Origin: an uncultured Lachnospiraceae bacterium
GTDB taxonomy: Bacteria; Bacillota; Clostridia; Lachnospirales; Lachnospiraceae
Reading direction: 5' to 3'
Assembly (NCBI GenBank): GCA_910584945.1
Contig: CAJUDY010000002.1
Coordinates: 1 to 56,946, forward strand
Length of the DNA stretch: 56,946 nt
The translations under genes and the position numbers were made by a program. This document shows, one piece after another, positions 40,445 through 49,375 of the stretch (its first letter is position 1; each line of letters opens with the position of its first letter). The notes below the pieces were generated by a model, which saw nothing but the letters and a program-made list of their open reading frames with translations, did not search any database and was not told the DNA's origin.

Positions 40445-43400
40445 ATGGCCAGAAAAATGAAAACCATGGATGGAAACCACGCGGCGGCGCATGCATCTTA
40501 TGCGTATTCCGACGTTGCTGCGATCTATCCGATCACGCCGTCATCTGTTATGGCAGAAGCCACAGATGAGTGGGCAACCCAGGGAAGGACGAATATCTTC
40601 GGACAGACCGTACAGGTGACCGAGATGCAGTCTGAGGCAGGCGCGGCAGGCGCTGTACACGGTTCTCTGGCGGCAGGTGCTCTGACAACGACGTTCACCG
40701 CTTCCCAGGGTCTTTTACTGATGATCCCGAACCTGTATAAAGTGGCAGGCGAGAGACTTCCAGGCGTCTTCAACGTATCCGCACGTGCACTGGCAAGCCA
40801 TGCACTTTCCATTTTCGGCGACCACTCTGACGTGTATGCATGCCGTCAGACCGGCGCAGCGATGCTCTGCGAATCCAGCGTACAGGAAGTCATGGACCTG
40901 ACTCCCGTTGCACATTGCGCGGCGATCAAGGGACGCCTTCCTTTCATCAATTTCTTCGACGGATTCCGTACCTCCCACGAGATTCAGAAGATTGAGCAGT
41001 GGGATTATGAGGATCTGAAGGATATGGTGGATATGGATGCCATCGACGCGTACAGAAAAGACGCGCTGAATCCGAATCATCCGTGCCAGAGAGGCTCCGC
41101 TCAGAACCCGGATATCTTCTTCCAGGCACGCGAGGCATGCAATCCTTACTATGACGCGCTCCCGGCGATTGTTCAAGAGTACATGGATAAGGTGAACGCA
41201 AAGATCGGAACCAACTATAAGTTATTTAACTACTATGGTGCTGCAGACGCGGAGAAGGTCATCATCGCGATGGGTTCCGTATGCGATACCATCGAGGAGA
41301 CCATCGACTATCTGACGGCGGCAGGCCAGAAGGTCGGTGTGGTAAAGGTACGTCTGTACCGTCCCTTCAGCGCGGAAGCTTTGATTGAGGCAATTCCGGA
41401 TTCCGTAAAACAGATTACGGTTCTTGACCGGACCAAAGAACCGGGCGCTCTCGGCGAGCCGCTTTATCTTGACGTGGTTGCAGCTCTGAAGGGAACGAAG
41501 TTCAACGACACCCCGGTCTTCACCGGACGCTACGGCCTTGGTTCCAAGGATACGACGCCGGCACAGATCGTTGCAGTTTATGACAACACAACCAAGCAGA
41601 AATTCACCATCGGTATTGTGGATGACGTGACGAACCTGTCTCTTGAGACCGGTGCTCCTCTGGTTACGACTCCGGAAGGAACGACCAACTGTAAGTTCTG
41701 GGGTCTGGGCGCAGACGGTACGGTAGGTGCCAACAAGAACTCCATCAAGATTATTGGTGACAATACCGACATGTATGCACAGGCATACTTTGATTATGAC
41801 TCCAAGAAGTCCGGCGGTGTGACCATGTCTCACCTTCGCTTTGGCAAGAAGCCGATCAAGTCTACGTACCTGATTCACAAAGCGAACTTTGTAGCATGTC
41901 ATAATCCGTCTTATGTAAACAAATACAATATGGTTCAGGAGCTGGTGGACGGCGGAACCTTCCTTCTGAACTGCCCGTGGAATATGGAAGAGCTCGAGAA
42001 GCACCTTCCGGGACAGGTGAAGGCATTTATCGCAAACCATAACATCAAGTTCTATGTGATCGACGGCGTGAAGATCGGTATTGAGACCGGTATGGGCCCG
42101 ACTCGTATCAACACGATCCTTCAGTCCGCATTCTTCAAACTGACCGGAATCATTCCGGAGGAGCAGGCGATTGACCTGATGAAGGCGGCTGCAAAAGCTA
42201 CTTACGGGCGTAAGGGTGACGATGTGGTTCAGAAGAACTGGGCGGCCATTGACGCAGGCGCAAAACAGGTGGTGGAGATCAAGGTTCCGGACAGCTGGAA
42301 GAGCGCAGCAGACGAAGGTCTGGCAATGACCCATGCAGAGAACGGAAGAAAAGACGCCGTTGATTTTGTCAACAATATCCAGGCAAAAGTATCCGCTCAG
42401 GAAGGCAACTCTCTGCCCGTATCCGCATTCAAAGATTATGTGGACGGCACGACTCCTTCCGGTACTTCCGCATATGAGAAGCGCGGCATCGCTGTGAACA
42501 TCCCGGTATGGAATCCGGAGAACTGTATCCAGTGTAACCGCTGTTCATATGTGTGTCCGCACGCAGTGATCCGTCCGGTGGCTATGACCGCTGACGAGGC
42601 GGCAAAGGCTCCGGAAGGCATGCAGATGCTGGATATGACCGGAATGCCGGACAAGAAGTTTGCCATCGTGGTATCCGCTTACGACTGTACCGGATGCGGT
42701 TCCTGTGTGAATGTCTGCCCGGGCAAGAAGGGCGCAAAAGCCATCGAGATGGCGAATATGGAAGCCAACACAGGCTGTCAGGCAGGTTTCGACTATGCAG
42801 TGACTCTTCCGGAGAAAGAAGATGTGATCGCGAAGTTCAAAGAGACAACCGTAAAGGGATCTCAGTTCAAGACTCCGCTCTTAGAGTTCTCCGGCGCATG
42901 CGCAGGCTGCGGCGAAACTCCTTACGCGAAACTGATCACTCAGCTCTTCGGAGACAGAATGTATATCGCAAACGCAACGGGATGCTCCTCTATCTGGGGT
43001 AACTCTTCACCGTCCACACCATACACCGTGAACCAGAAAGGTCAGGGTCCGGCATGGTCTAACTCCCTGTTCGAGGATGCGGCTGAGTTCGGCTATGGTA
43101 TGCTGCTGGCGCAGAATGCGATCCGCGGTGGTCTGAAAGGAAAAGTAGAGGCTCTGCTTACCTGCGGATGCTGCGGCGAAGACGTGAAAGTAGCGGCTCA
43201 GGAGTGGCTGGATACGTTTGCATGCGGCGCGACCAACGGTGCGGCTACGAACAAGCTGGTAGCGGCATGTGAGGCGTGCGGTTGCGACGAGTGCAAGGCA
43301 GTCCTGAAAGACAAAGAATTCCTGGCGAAGAAGTCCCAGTGGATCTTCGGCGGCGACGGATGGGCATATGATATCGGATTCGGCGGCGTGGACCATGTAC

Positions 43401-43990
43401 TGGCTTCCGGCAAGGACATCAACGTCATGGTATTCGATACTGAGGTTTACTCCAACACCGGCGGACAGTCCTCCAAGGCAACCCCCACCGGAGCGATCGC
43501 GCAGTTCGCAGCCGGCGGAAAAGACACCAAGAAGAAAGACCTGGCTTCCATCGCCATGAGCTATGGCTACGTATATGTGGCGCAGATCTCCATGGGCGCA
43601 GACTTCAATCAGTGCGTGAAGGCCATCGCAGAGGCAGAGGCATATCCGGGACCGTCCCTGATCATCGCTTACGCTCCGTGTATCAACCACGGTATCAAGA
43701 AGGGTATGAGCAAGGCACAGACCGAGGAGCAGCTGGCGGTTGAGGCTGGTTACTGGCACTGCTTCCGCTACAATCCGGCGCTTGCCGCAGAAGGCAAGGA
43801 TGCGTTCGCTCTGGATTCCAAGGAGCCGACCGGAGATTACCAGGCATTCCTCGACGGAGAGGTACGTTACAACGCTCTGAAACGTGCAAATCCGGAGAGA
43901 GCTGCGAAGCTGTTCGACAAGAACGAAAGCGAAGCAAAGGCAAGATACGCTTACTTGAACAAGCTGAAAACGCTTTACGGGGCAGAGTAA
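40445..43990 (+). CDS. nifJ: Pyruvate:ferredoxin (flavodoxin) oxidoreductase, one-chain
   Basis: This protein of about 1181 residues has all domains fused. The N-terminal half shows GNHAAAHASYAYSDVAAIYPITPSS and EMQSEAGAAGAVHGSL. The ferredoxin domain has CIQCNRCSYVCP and CTGCGSCVNVCPG. The C-terminal thiamine diphosphate domain has GACAGCGETPYAKL and the GDGWAYDIGFGG to YSNTGGQSSKATP segment. It oxidises pyruvate to acetyl-CoA and reduced ferredoxin, central to clostridial fermentation. ATG 40445 follows AGGAGGAATAAC. It has a strong, biased codon use, as expected for an abundant enzyme. Confidence 0.97.
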   Translation: MARKMKTMDGNHAAAHASYAYSDVAAIYPITPSSVMAEATDEWATQGRTNIFGQTVQVTEMQSEAGAAGAVHGSLAAGALTTTFTASQGLLLMIPNLYKVAGERLPGVFNVSARALASHALSIFGDHSDVYACRQTGAAMLCESSVQEVMDLTPVAHCAAIKGRLPFINFFDGFRTSHEIQKIEQWDYEDLKDMVDMDAIDAYRKDALNPNHPCQRGSAQNPDIFFQAREACNPYYDALPAIVQEYMDKVNAKIGTNYKLFNYYGAADAEKVIIAMGSVCDTIEETIDYLTAAGQKVGVVKVRLYRPFSAEALIEAIPDSVKQITVLDRTKEPGALGEPLYLDVVAALKGTKFNDTPVFTGRYGLGSKDTTPAQIVAVYDNTTKQKFTIGIVDDVTNLSLETGAPLVTTPEGTTNCKFWGLGADGTVGANKNSIKIIGDNTDMYAQAYFDYDSKKSGGVTMSHLRFGKKPIKSTYLIHKANFVACHNPSYVNKYNMVQELVDGGTFLLNCPWNMEELEKHLPGQVKAFIANHNIKFYVIDGVKIGIETGMGPTRINTILQSAFFKLTGIIPEEQAIDLMKAAAKATYGRKGDDVVQKNWAAIDAGAKQVVEIKVPDSWKSAADEGLAMTHAENGRKDAVDFVNNIQAKVSAQEGNSLPVSAFKDYVDGTTPSGTSAYEKRGIAVNIPVWNPENCIQCNRCSYVCPHAVIRPVAMTADEAAKAPEGMQMLDMTGMPDKKFAIVVSAYDCTGCGSCVNVCPGKKGAKAIEMANMEANTGCQAGFDYAVTLPEKEDVIAKFKETTVKGSQFKTPLLEFSGACAGCGETPYAKLITQLFGDRMYIANATGCSSIWGNSSPSTPYTVNQKGQGPAWSNSLFEDAAEFGYGMLLAQNAIRGGLKGKVEALLTCGCCGEDVKVAAQEWLDTFACGATNGAATNKLVAACEACGCDECKAVLKDKEFLAKKSQWIFGGDGWAYDIGFGGVDHVLASGKDINVMVFDTEVYSNTGGQSSKATPTGAIAQFAAGGKDTKKKDLASIAMSYGYVYVAQISMGADFNQCVKAIAEAEAYPGPSLIIAYAPCINHGIKKGMSKAQTEEQLAVEAGYWHCFRYNPALAAEGKDAFALDSKEPTGDYQAFLDGEVRYNALKRANPERAAKLFDKNESEAKARYAYLNKLKTLYGAE

Positions 43991-44023
43991 TTCCTGCTGA
44001 TGTGATTGAATGAATGAAAAGTT

Positions 44024-44066
44024 CCCTGTACGGACGGTGATTCTGTCTGTGCAGGGGGCTTTTTCT
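44024..44066 (+). terminator. Terminator after pyruvate:ferredoxin oxidoreductase
   Basis: CCCTGTACGGAC... at 44024 pairs with ...GTCTGTGCAGGG ending 44056, and GGCTTTTTCTG follows. Confidence 0.7.
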
Positions 44067-44122
44067 GTTAGAAAGGGATGGGTTTCCCGTAGAGAGCATA
44101 TGAAAGAAGAAGGGGAAGCAAG

Positions 44123-44818
44123 ATGAAGATTCTGCTTATTGAAGACGACGTGGAGATCAGCGAGATGCTGAAAAAATTTCTTGAGACCGAAGGTTATGAA
44201 GTGACGACCATTTGTGACGGGGAAAGCGCCTGTGAAAAATTTTTTGCGGACGTCTACAGTCTGGTGCTGCTGGACTTGATGATCCCGAAGCGAAGCGGGA
44301 TGGAAGTGATGCGGATCATACGGGAAAAGAGTACGGTGCCCATTATGATTCTGTCCGCGAAGGACACGGATTCGGATAAGACCCTGGGTCTGGGGCTTGG
44401 GGCGGACGATTATGTGACCAAACCTTTTTCCGTGACGGAGGTGCTGGCCCGAATCAAGGCAAATATCAGGAGAAATACGAAATATGCGGCCGGGGCAGCC
44501 GAGGAAGAGGAGAAGATCACGAGGGGAGAACTGGCGATTGATACCAGCGATTACTCTGTGCTGATAAGGGGGAAGAAGATAGAACTGACTGCCAAGGAAT
44601 TTGGGATCTTAAAGCTGTTTATGAAAAATCCCAGGAAAGTCTACACCAAGGAACAGATCTATTCCCTGGTGTGGCAGGACGCTTATGTGGGAGATGAGAA
44701 CGCGGTCAATGTGCACATCAGCAGACTGCGCAACAAGATCGAGGACAATGCCCGCAACCCGAAGTATATTATGACGGTCTGGGGCATCGGGTATAAGCTG
44801 GGGGAGCTTCATGAGTGA
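44123..44818 (+). CDS. OmpR/PhoB-family response regulator, first module
   Basis: The 231-residue protein has a receiver domain (LLIEDDVEISEML; phospho-acceptor Asp in LVLLDLMIPKRSG; ILSAKD; DDYVTKPFS) and a winged-helix output domain (KEFGILKLFMKNPRKVYTKEQIYSLVW; VNVHISRLRNKIE; WGIGYKL). It overlaps the kinase gene by 8 bases. With the kinase and ABC genes it forms a unit of the type that responds to cell-envelope stress or antimicrobial peptides. Confidence 0.94.
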   Translation: MKILLIEDDVEISEMLKKFLETEGYEVTTICDGESACEKFFADVYSLVLLDLMIPKRSGMEVMRIIREKSTVPIMILSAKDTDSDKTLGLGLGADDYVTKPFSVTEVLARIKANIRRNTKYAAGAAEEEEKITRGELAIDTSDYSVLIRGKKIELTAKEFGILKLFMKNPRKVYTKEQIYSLVWQDAYVGDENAVNVHISRLRNKIEDNARNPKYIMTVWGIGYKLGELHE

Positions 44819-45773
44819 CAAGACGATCATATTTTTTCTGGTCTGCCTGTCGACCCTGCTTTTTGCGGTGATCTGTTATCAGCGATTTGTCTTCCGCAGA
44901 GGCACCCAGGACAAGCTTCAGAAAATTAGTGAGAAGCTGTCGCAGATTCTGGACCATGACACCGGGGAACAGGTTATGGTTTTTACGGATCTTCAGGTAT
45001 TGAAGGATCTGAGCGGGCAGATCAACCGGATGCTTCTTGACCGGCAGAAGATCAAAAGAGATTACCGGAAGCAGGAACAATCGGCCCGGAAGATGCTGGC
45101 GAATATTTCCCATGACATCAAGACGCCGCTGACCGTGATCCTGGGTTATATGGAGATGCTGCGCCTGGAAGACAGGGAAAATGAGACCCTTAAGAAGGTG
45201 GAGGCAAAAGCGAAGCAGGTGGTGGATCTGATCAATCAGTTTTTTACCCTGGCCAAACTGGAGGCCGGGGATATGGCTCTTGAAATCACCAATGTGGAGA
45301 TCAACGAACTGTGCAGGGAGAATGTGCTCGGCTTTTATGAACTGCTGCTGCAGAAGGAATTTGCGGTGGATCTGTCTATACCGGAACGGCGATTGTATGT
45401 GCAGGGGGAGAAAGAGTCTCTGGACCGGATCTTTGGCAATCTGCTGTCCAACGCCGTCCGCTATGGCAGCGAGGGAAAATATATCGGGCTTTTCCTGCGG
45501 GAAGAGGGGGCCTTTGTGGAGGTCGACGTGGTGGACCGGGGCCGGGGAATTGAAAGAGAGTTTGCGGAACAGATCTTCGACCGGCTCTACACCATGGAAG
45601 ACTCCCGCAACCGCCAGATACAGGGCAACGGGCTGGGACTCACCATCGCCAGGAATCTGGCAAGGCAGATGGGCGGGGATCTGCTGCTGAAAAGCGAACC
45701 CGGCGTCAGGACGGTCTTTACTGTCAGATTGAAAAAAAGCTTTCCATTTTCATACGGCGAAAGAAATTTGTAA
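44811..45773 (+). CDS. Sensor histidine kinase, first module
   Basis: The 320-residue protein has a single short N-terminal membrane segment (IIFFLVCLSTLLFAVICY) and no large outer domain. It then has the phospho-acceptor NISHDIKTPLTVILGY and the ATPase motifs NLLSNAVRYG, DRGRGI and GNGLGLTIARNLA. The missing sensor domain suggests it senses in the membrane or through the ABC transporter that follows, as in BceS- and LiaS-like kinases. Confidence 0.92.
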   Translation: MSDKTIIFFLVCLSTLLFAVICYQRFVFRRGTQDKLQKISEKLSQILDHDTGEQVMVFTDLQVLKDLSGQINRMLLDRQKIKRDYRKQEQSARKMLANISHDIKTPLTVILGYMEMLRLEDRENETLKKVEAKAKQVVDLINQFFTLAKLEAGDMALEITNVEINELCRENVLGFYELLLQKEFAVDLSIPERRLYVQGEKESLDRIFGNLLSNAVRYGSEGKYIGLFLREEGAFVEVDVVDRGRGIEREFAEQIFDRLYTMEDSRNRQIQGNGLGLTIARNLARQMGGDLLLKSEPGVRTVFTVRLKKSFPFSYGERNL

Positions 45774-45837
45774 GAATTGTTCAAGAGTTTTGAAAAATGA
45801 ATCGGATATTATGGTTTTTAAAGAGGAGGCAGGGAAT

Positions 45838-46761
45838 ATGCCGAATATTTTAGAGACCAGTCAGTTGACAAAGACCATAGATGGCAGGGATCTGGTGAAA
45901 CATGTAAACCTTCATGTGAAAAAGGGGAAGATCTACGGATTCTTAGGACCCAACGGAGCCGGAAAGACGACCGTGATGAAGATGATCACGAATCTCTGGA
46001 AGCCGACGGGAGGGGAAGTATGGCTGTTTGGAGAAAAGCTGACGCCGTCTTCTTATGAAGTGTTAAAGCGGATGGGGAGCATCATCGAATTTCCCGGTTT
46101 TTATGAGCACATGAGCGGAGACGCCAATCTGAAGCTTCATTGTGAGTACATGGGGTATTATGTCCCGGGCGCTGTGGAGGAAGCTCTTGATCTGCTGGGA
46201 CTGTCGGAGGCGGCCAAAAAGCCGGTGAAAAATTATTCCCTGGGAATGAAGCAGCGTCTGGGAATCGCGAGGGCGGTTCTGAGCAGGCCGGAGCTTCTGG
46301 TGCTGGATGAGCCAACCAACGGACTGGACCCGGCCGGGATGAAACAGATAAGAGAGCTGTTCCGGATGCTGTGCAGCGAATATGGAATCACGATTATGCT
46401 CTCCAGCCATATACTGTCCGAGGTGGAAAGCATTGCCGACACCATCGGGGTGATTCACCAAGGGACGATGATGGAGGAGATTTCTATGAAAGAGATCCTG
46501 GAGCGAAACACTTCCTGCATCGAGCTTTCGGTTGAAACGCCGAAAAAAGCGGCGTACGTGCTGGCCGACAAACTGGGACTGAAACAGTTCAAGGTGATGG
46601 ATGAACGCCTCATTCGCATTTATGATGCCCGGATGGACACGGGAGAGATCGCAAAGGCGCTGATTATGGAGGGAGTGGAGATTCTCTCCATAGGAAAAAA
46701 GACGGAAAGCCTGGAGGATTATTTCTTAAAGCTGACAGAAGGGGGAATCAAGGTATGTTAA
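45838..46761 (+). CDS. ABC transporter ATP-binding protein, bacitracin/lantibiotic-type
   Basis: The protein has about 307 residues and starts at ATG 45838 behind GAGGAGG. It has Walker A GPNGAGKTT, signature YSLGMKQRLG, and Walker B LLVLDEPTNGLDP, with a C-terminal extension of about 80 residues typical of BcrA-like lantibiotic immunity ATPases. Its stop overlaps the permease start. The natural role is probably export or self-protection against peptides under control of the preceding two-component pair. Confidence 0.9.
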   Translation: MPNILETSQLTKTIDGRDLVKHVNLHVKKGKIYGFLGPNGAGKTTVMKMITNLWKPTGGEVWLFGEKLTPSSYEVLKRMGSIIEFPGFYEHMSGDANLKLHCEYMGYYVPGAVEEALDLLGLSEAAKKPVKNYSLGMKQRLGIARAVLSRPELLVLDEPTNGLDPAGMKQIRELFRMLCSEYGITIMLSSHILSEVESIADTIGVIHQGTMMEEISMKEILERNTSCIELSVETPKKAAYVLADKLGLKQFKVMDERLIRIYDARMDTGEIAKALIMEGVEILSIGKKTESLEDYFLKLTEGGIKVC

Positions 46762-47456
46762 AACTGATCAGACTGGAGTGGAAGAAAAATCAGATCAAAA
46801 AGTATATATTCAAGGCGGTGGGTATGGCTGCGATTCTGTGCCTGTTTCTATTTGCGCTGGCGTTTCTGGGAATCGCGGAAGATCCGGACGGTACGCTGGA
46901 CGCTGCGGAGGGGATGAATGTGATCTCCGCGCCCATTGAGCTGTTTTGCAGTATGTCGTATCTGCTGTTTACCAGCGTCATGCTGGCGTCCTTTATCGTA
47001 AGCGCCTATAAAAATAAGACCATGAACCTGATGTTTTCCTATCCGATCAAAAGACAGAAAATCCTGGCGGCTCAGATGATTGCGGTATGGCTTTTTAGTT
47101 TCACTGCACTGTCGGCGACAAAGCTCTTGATCTATACCTGCATTTTTGCGGGTTCAAGAAGTATGAGGTCGTCCTTTCTCATGGATTTTTCTATGGGAAG
47201 CCTGTCTTTCTATGTGCAGCTTCTGCTGAAATCAGCCGTTACGGTGAGCATGGGTTTTATCGCTTTGTTTGTGGGACTGACGATGAAGTCTTCCAAGGCG
47301 ACTATTGTTGCGTCCGTCCTGCTGATCTTTCTGTCCCAAGCCAACATCGGCGATTTTTCCCTTGCAGGCAATCTGGCGGTTCCTGTGGTTTTGACGGCGG
47401 TATCCCTTCTGTTTGCGGGGTTGTCTTTGGCTCATGCTGAGACAAAAGACCTGTAA
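46755..47456 (+). CDS. ABC-2-type permease partner
   Basis: The 233-residue protein has about six hydrophobic segments, including AVGMAAILCLFLFALAFLGIA near the start and NLAVPVVLTAVSLLFAGLSL near the end, and a TMNLMFSYPIKRQKILAAQ loop typical of lantibiotic-immunity permeases. It overlaps the ATPase gene by 7 bases and closes the first module. Confidence 0.87.
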   Translation: MLKLIRLEWKKNQIKKYIFKAVGMAAILCLFLFALAFLGIAEDPDGTLDAAEGMNVISAPIELFCSMSYLLFTSVMLASFIVSAYKNKTMNLMFSYPIKRQKILAAQMIAVWLFSFTALSATKLLIYTCIFAGSRSMRSSFLMDFSMGSLSFYVQLLLKSAVTVSMGFIALFVGLTMKSSKATIVASVLLIFLSQANIGDFSLAGNLAVPVVLTAVSLLFAGLSLAHAETKDL

Positions 47457-47479
47457 ATATTTTATTTTTGAAAAGAACA

Positions 47480-47508
47480 TTTTCATATGTGCTTCCGTGT
47501 GATACAAT
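47480..47508 (+). promoter_or_regulatory. Promoter of the cysteine-synthase-family gene
   Basis: TTTTCA at 47480-47485, 17-bp spacer, TACAAT at 47503-47508. Directly downstream at 47517-47545 is AGTGTCAGGCAGATGCGG plus AAGTTAAATCA, which looks like the two ends of the structured repeat joined together. Confidence 0.55.
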
Positions 47509-47564
47509 ATTCAAAGAGTGTCAGGCAGATGCGGAAGTTAAATCAATGAAAGGGGAAAACAGTG

Positions 47565-48500
47565 ATGATATATGAAAATGTACTGGATGCCATCGGCCAT
47601 ACGCCCATGGTACGTCTGAATCGGATGAACGAAGATCCGGAGAGTGCGGAGGTACTGGTAAAGTTTGAGGGGCTGAATGTAGGAGGCTCCATCAAGACGC
47701 GGACGGCGTACAATATGATTCTGCAGGCGGAGAAAGACGGTCTGATCAAGGAGGATACGATCATTGTGGAGCCCACCAGCGGCAATCAGGGTATCGGCCT
47801 TGCGCTGATCGGGGCGGTCCGGGGATACAAGACGGTGATCATTATGCCGGATTCCGTCAGCGAGGAGCGCAGGAAGCTGGTGCGGCACTACGGTGCGGAA
47901 GTGATTCTGGTTCATGATGCGGGAAACATCGGCGACTGCATGGACGAGTGCCTCGCCATCGCCATGCGGATGGCCAAAGAAGATCCGAAGGTCTATGTGC
48001 CCCAGCAGTTTGAGAATCCGGCCAATCCTCTGGTGCACAAGCATCATACAGGCCTGGAGATCATGGAGCAGGTGGCAGGCCCTATTCACGGTTTCTGCTC
48101 CGGGATCGGGACCGGCGGGACCATCAGCGGGATCGGCGAGGTATTGAAAGCACAGAATCCGGACATCGTTATCTGGGCGGTGGAGCCGGAGAACGCGGCA
48201 ATCCTGGCCGGCGGCAACATCGGAACCCATCTGCAGATGGGCATCGGCGACGGGCTGATTCCGAAGAACCTGAACCAGAACATCTATGACGACGTCTATA
48301 TTGTGACCGATGAAGAGGCCATAGAGACTGCGAAAGATCTGGCCCGGCTGGAGGGAATCATGTGCGGAATCTCCAGCGGGACCAATGTGGCGGCGGCCCT
48401 GAAGCTGGCGAAGAAGCTGGGGAAGGGCAAGACCGTGGTAACGGTGCTGCCGGATACGGCGGAGCGCTATTTTTCGACACCGCTTTTTGAAAATGAATAA
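47565..48500 (+). CDS. cysK: Cysteine synthase family PLP enzyme
   Basis: The protein has 311 residues. ATG 47565 follows AAAGGGG. The fold-type II signatures are VGGSIKTRTAYNMI with the PLP Lys (Lys44), EPTSGNQGIGLA, GFCSGIGTGGTISGIGEVLK and CGISSGTNVAAALKLA. It would make L-cysteine from O-acetylserine and sulfide. The PLP Lys is followed by TR rather than the usual DR of CysK (SVKDR), so a related beta-replacement substrate is possible. It stands alone between two signalling modules. Confidence 0.85.
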   Translation: MIYENVLDAIGHTPMVRLNRMNEDPESAEVLVKFEGLNVGGSIKTRTAYNMILQAEKDGLIKEDTIIVEPTSGNQGIGLALIGAVRGYKTVIIMPDSVSEERRKLVRHYGAEVILVHDAGNIGDCMDECLAIAMRMAKEDPKVYVPQQFENPANPLVHKHHTGLEIMEQVAGPIHGFCSGIGTGGTISGIGEVLKAQNPDIVIWAVEPENAAILAGGNIGTHLQMGIGDGLIPKNLNQNIYDDVYIVTDEEAIETAKDLARLEGIMCGISSGTNVAAALKLAKKLGKGKTVVTVLPDTAERYFSTPLFENE

Positions 48501-48682
48501 AATCTTTCTGCTGCTTCAATGCTCAGAATGTGTGCCGTGAAGCGGCGGATTTTTAATAAAGATCATCGAAAAGAATCGGAGGGAAGAGATTCAGACCAGT
48601 ACAGAGATATAGTTGACGAATTGGGAGAATGGGAATTGGGGGATTTGTATCGAACAAATGATCCGGCGTTGGGAGGGTGGCC

Positions 48683-49375
48683 ATGGAGTACTCTAAAATG
48701 AAAGTATTGATCATAGAAGATGACGCCGGCTTAAACCGGGGGATATCTTTTGCGCTGAATCAGGAAGGTTATGAGACAATGAGCGCCAGGACGCTGCGGG
48801 AGGGATGTCAGCTGTTCGGGCAGAAAAAGCCAGGCGCGGTGATCCTGGACTTGAACCTGCCGGACGGGGACGGCATGGAGTTCTGCAGAAAGGTAAGGGC
48901 GCTTCCGGGAGCAGAGGCCGGTACGGTGATTGTGATGCTTACGGCGCGGGATCTGGAGACCGACGAGATTATGGGACTGACGAGCGGGGCGGACGATTAT
49001 ATCACAAAGCCCTTCTCCGTCTCGGTCTTAAAGCTCCGGCTTTTGAATATTCTGAACCGGAAAGAGATTATAAATGGCGGATCGGACCAGCGGCTGGTAT
49101 CCGGAGAGGTGGCGCTGGACGTAAAGAGGTTCCGTGCATTCCTCGGGGGACAGGAGCTGGAGCTTGGCAAGACGGAATTCCGGTTGCTCCAATATCTGAT
49201 GGAGCATAAAAATCAGGTGCTTTTGAAAGAACAGATTTTGCAGCGCATCTGGGACGGGGACTACGTAGAAGAAAATACGCTGTCCGTCAACATCAGCCGG
49301 CTGCGCAAAAAACTGGGCAGGGACCATATCCGCACGGTTCCGGGGATCGGTTATCTGTGGGAGGAGCATGTATGA
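48683..49375 (+). CDS. OmpR/PhoB-family response regulator, second module
   Basis: The protein has about 230 residues. ATG 48683 lies behind GGGAGGG; ATG 48698 is an alternative. It has the receiver domain (VLIIEDDAGLNRGISF; phospho-Asp in AVILDLNLPDGDG; MLTARD; DDYITKPFS) and a winged helix (TEFRLLQYLMEHKNQVLLKEQILQRIWDGDYV; VNISRLRKKLG; PGIGYLW). It overlaps the kinase start. No other feature is seen in the 180-bp gap after the cysteine-synthase-family gene. Confidence 0.93.
   Translation: MEYSKMKVLIIEDDAGLNRGISFALNQEGYETMSARTLREGCQLFGQKKPGAVILDLNLPDGDGMEFCRKVRALPGAEAGTVIVMLTARDLETDEIMGLTSGADDYITKPFSVSVLKLRLLNILNRKEIINGGSDQRLVSGEVALDVKRFRAFLGGQELELGKTEFRLLQYLMEHKNQVLLKEQILQRIWDGDYVEENTLSVNISRLRKKLGRDHIRTVPGIGYLWEEHV

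Noticed and set aside
41222..42334. A 370-codon minus-strand frame inside the pyruvate oxidoreductase gene
   Set aside because: It is a shadow caused by the biased codon use of a highly expressed gene.
48519..48701. A 60-codon frame before the second response regulator
   Set aside because: No ribosome site; it overlaps the regulator start in another frame and has no recognisable features.
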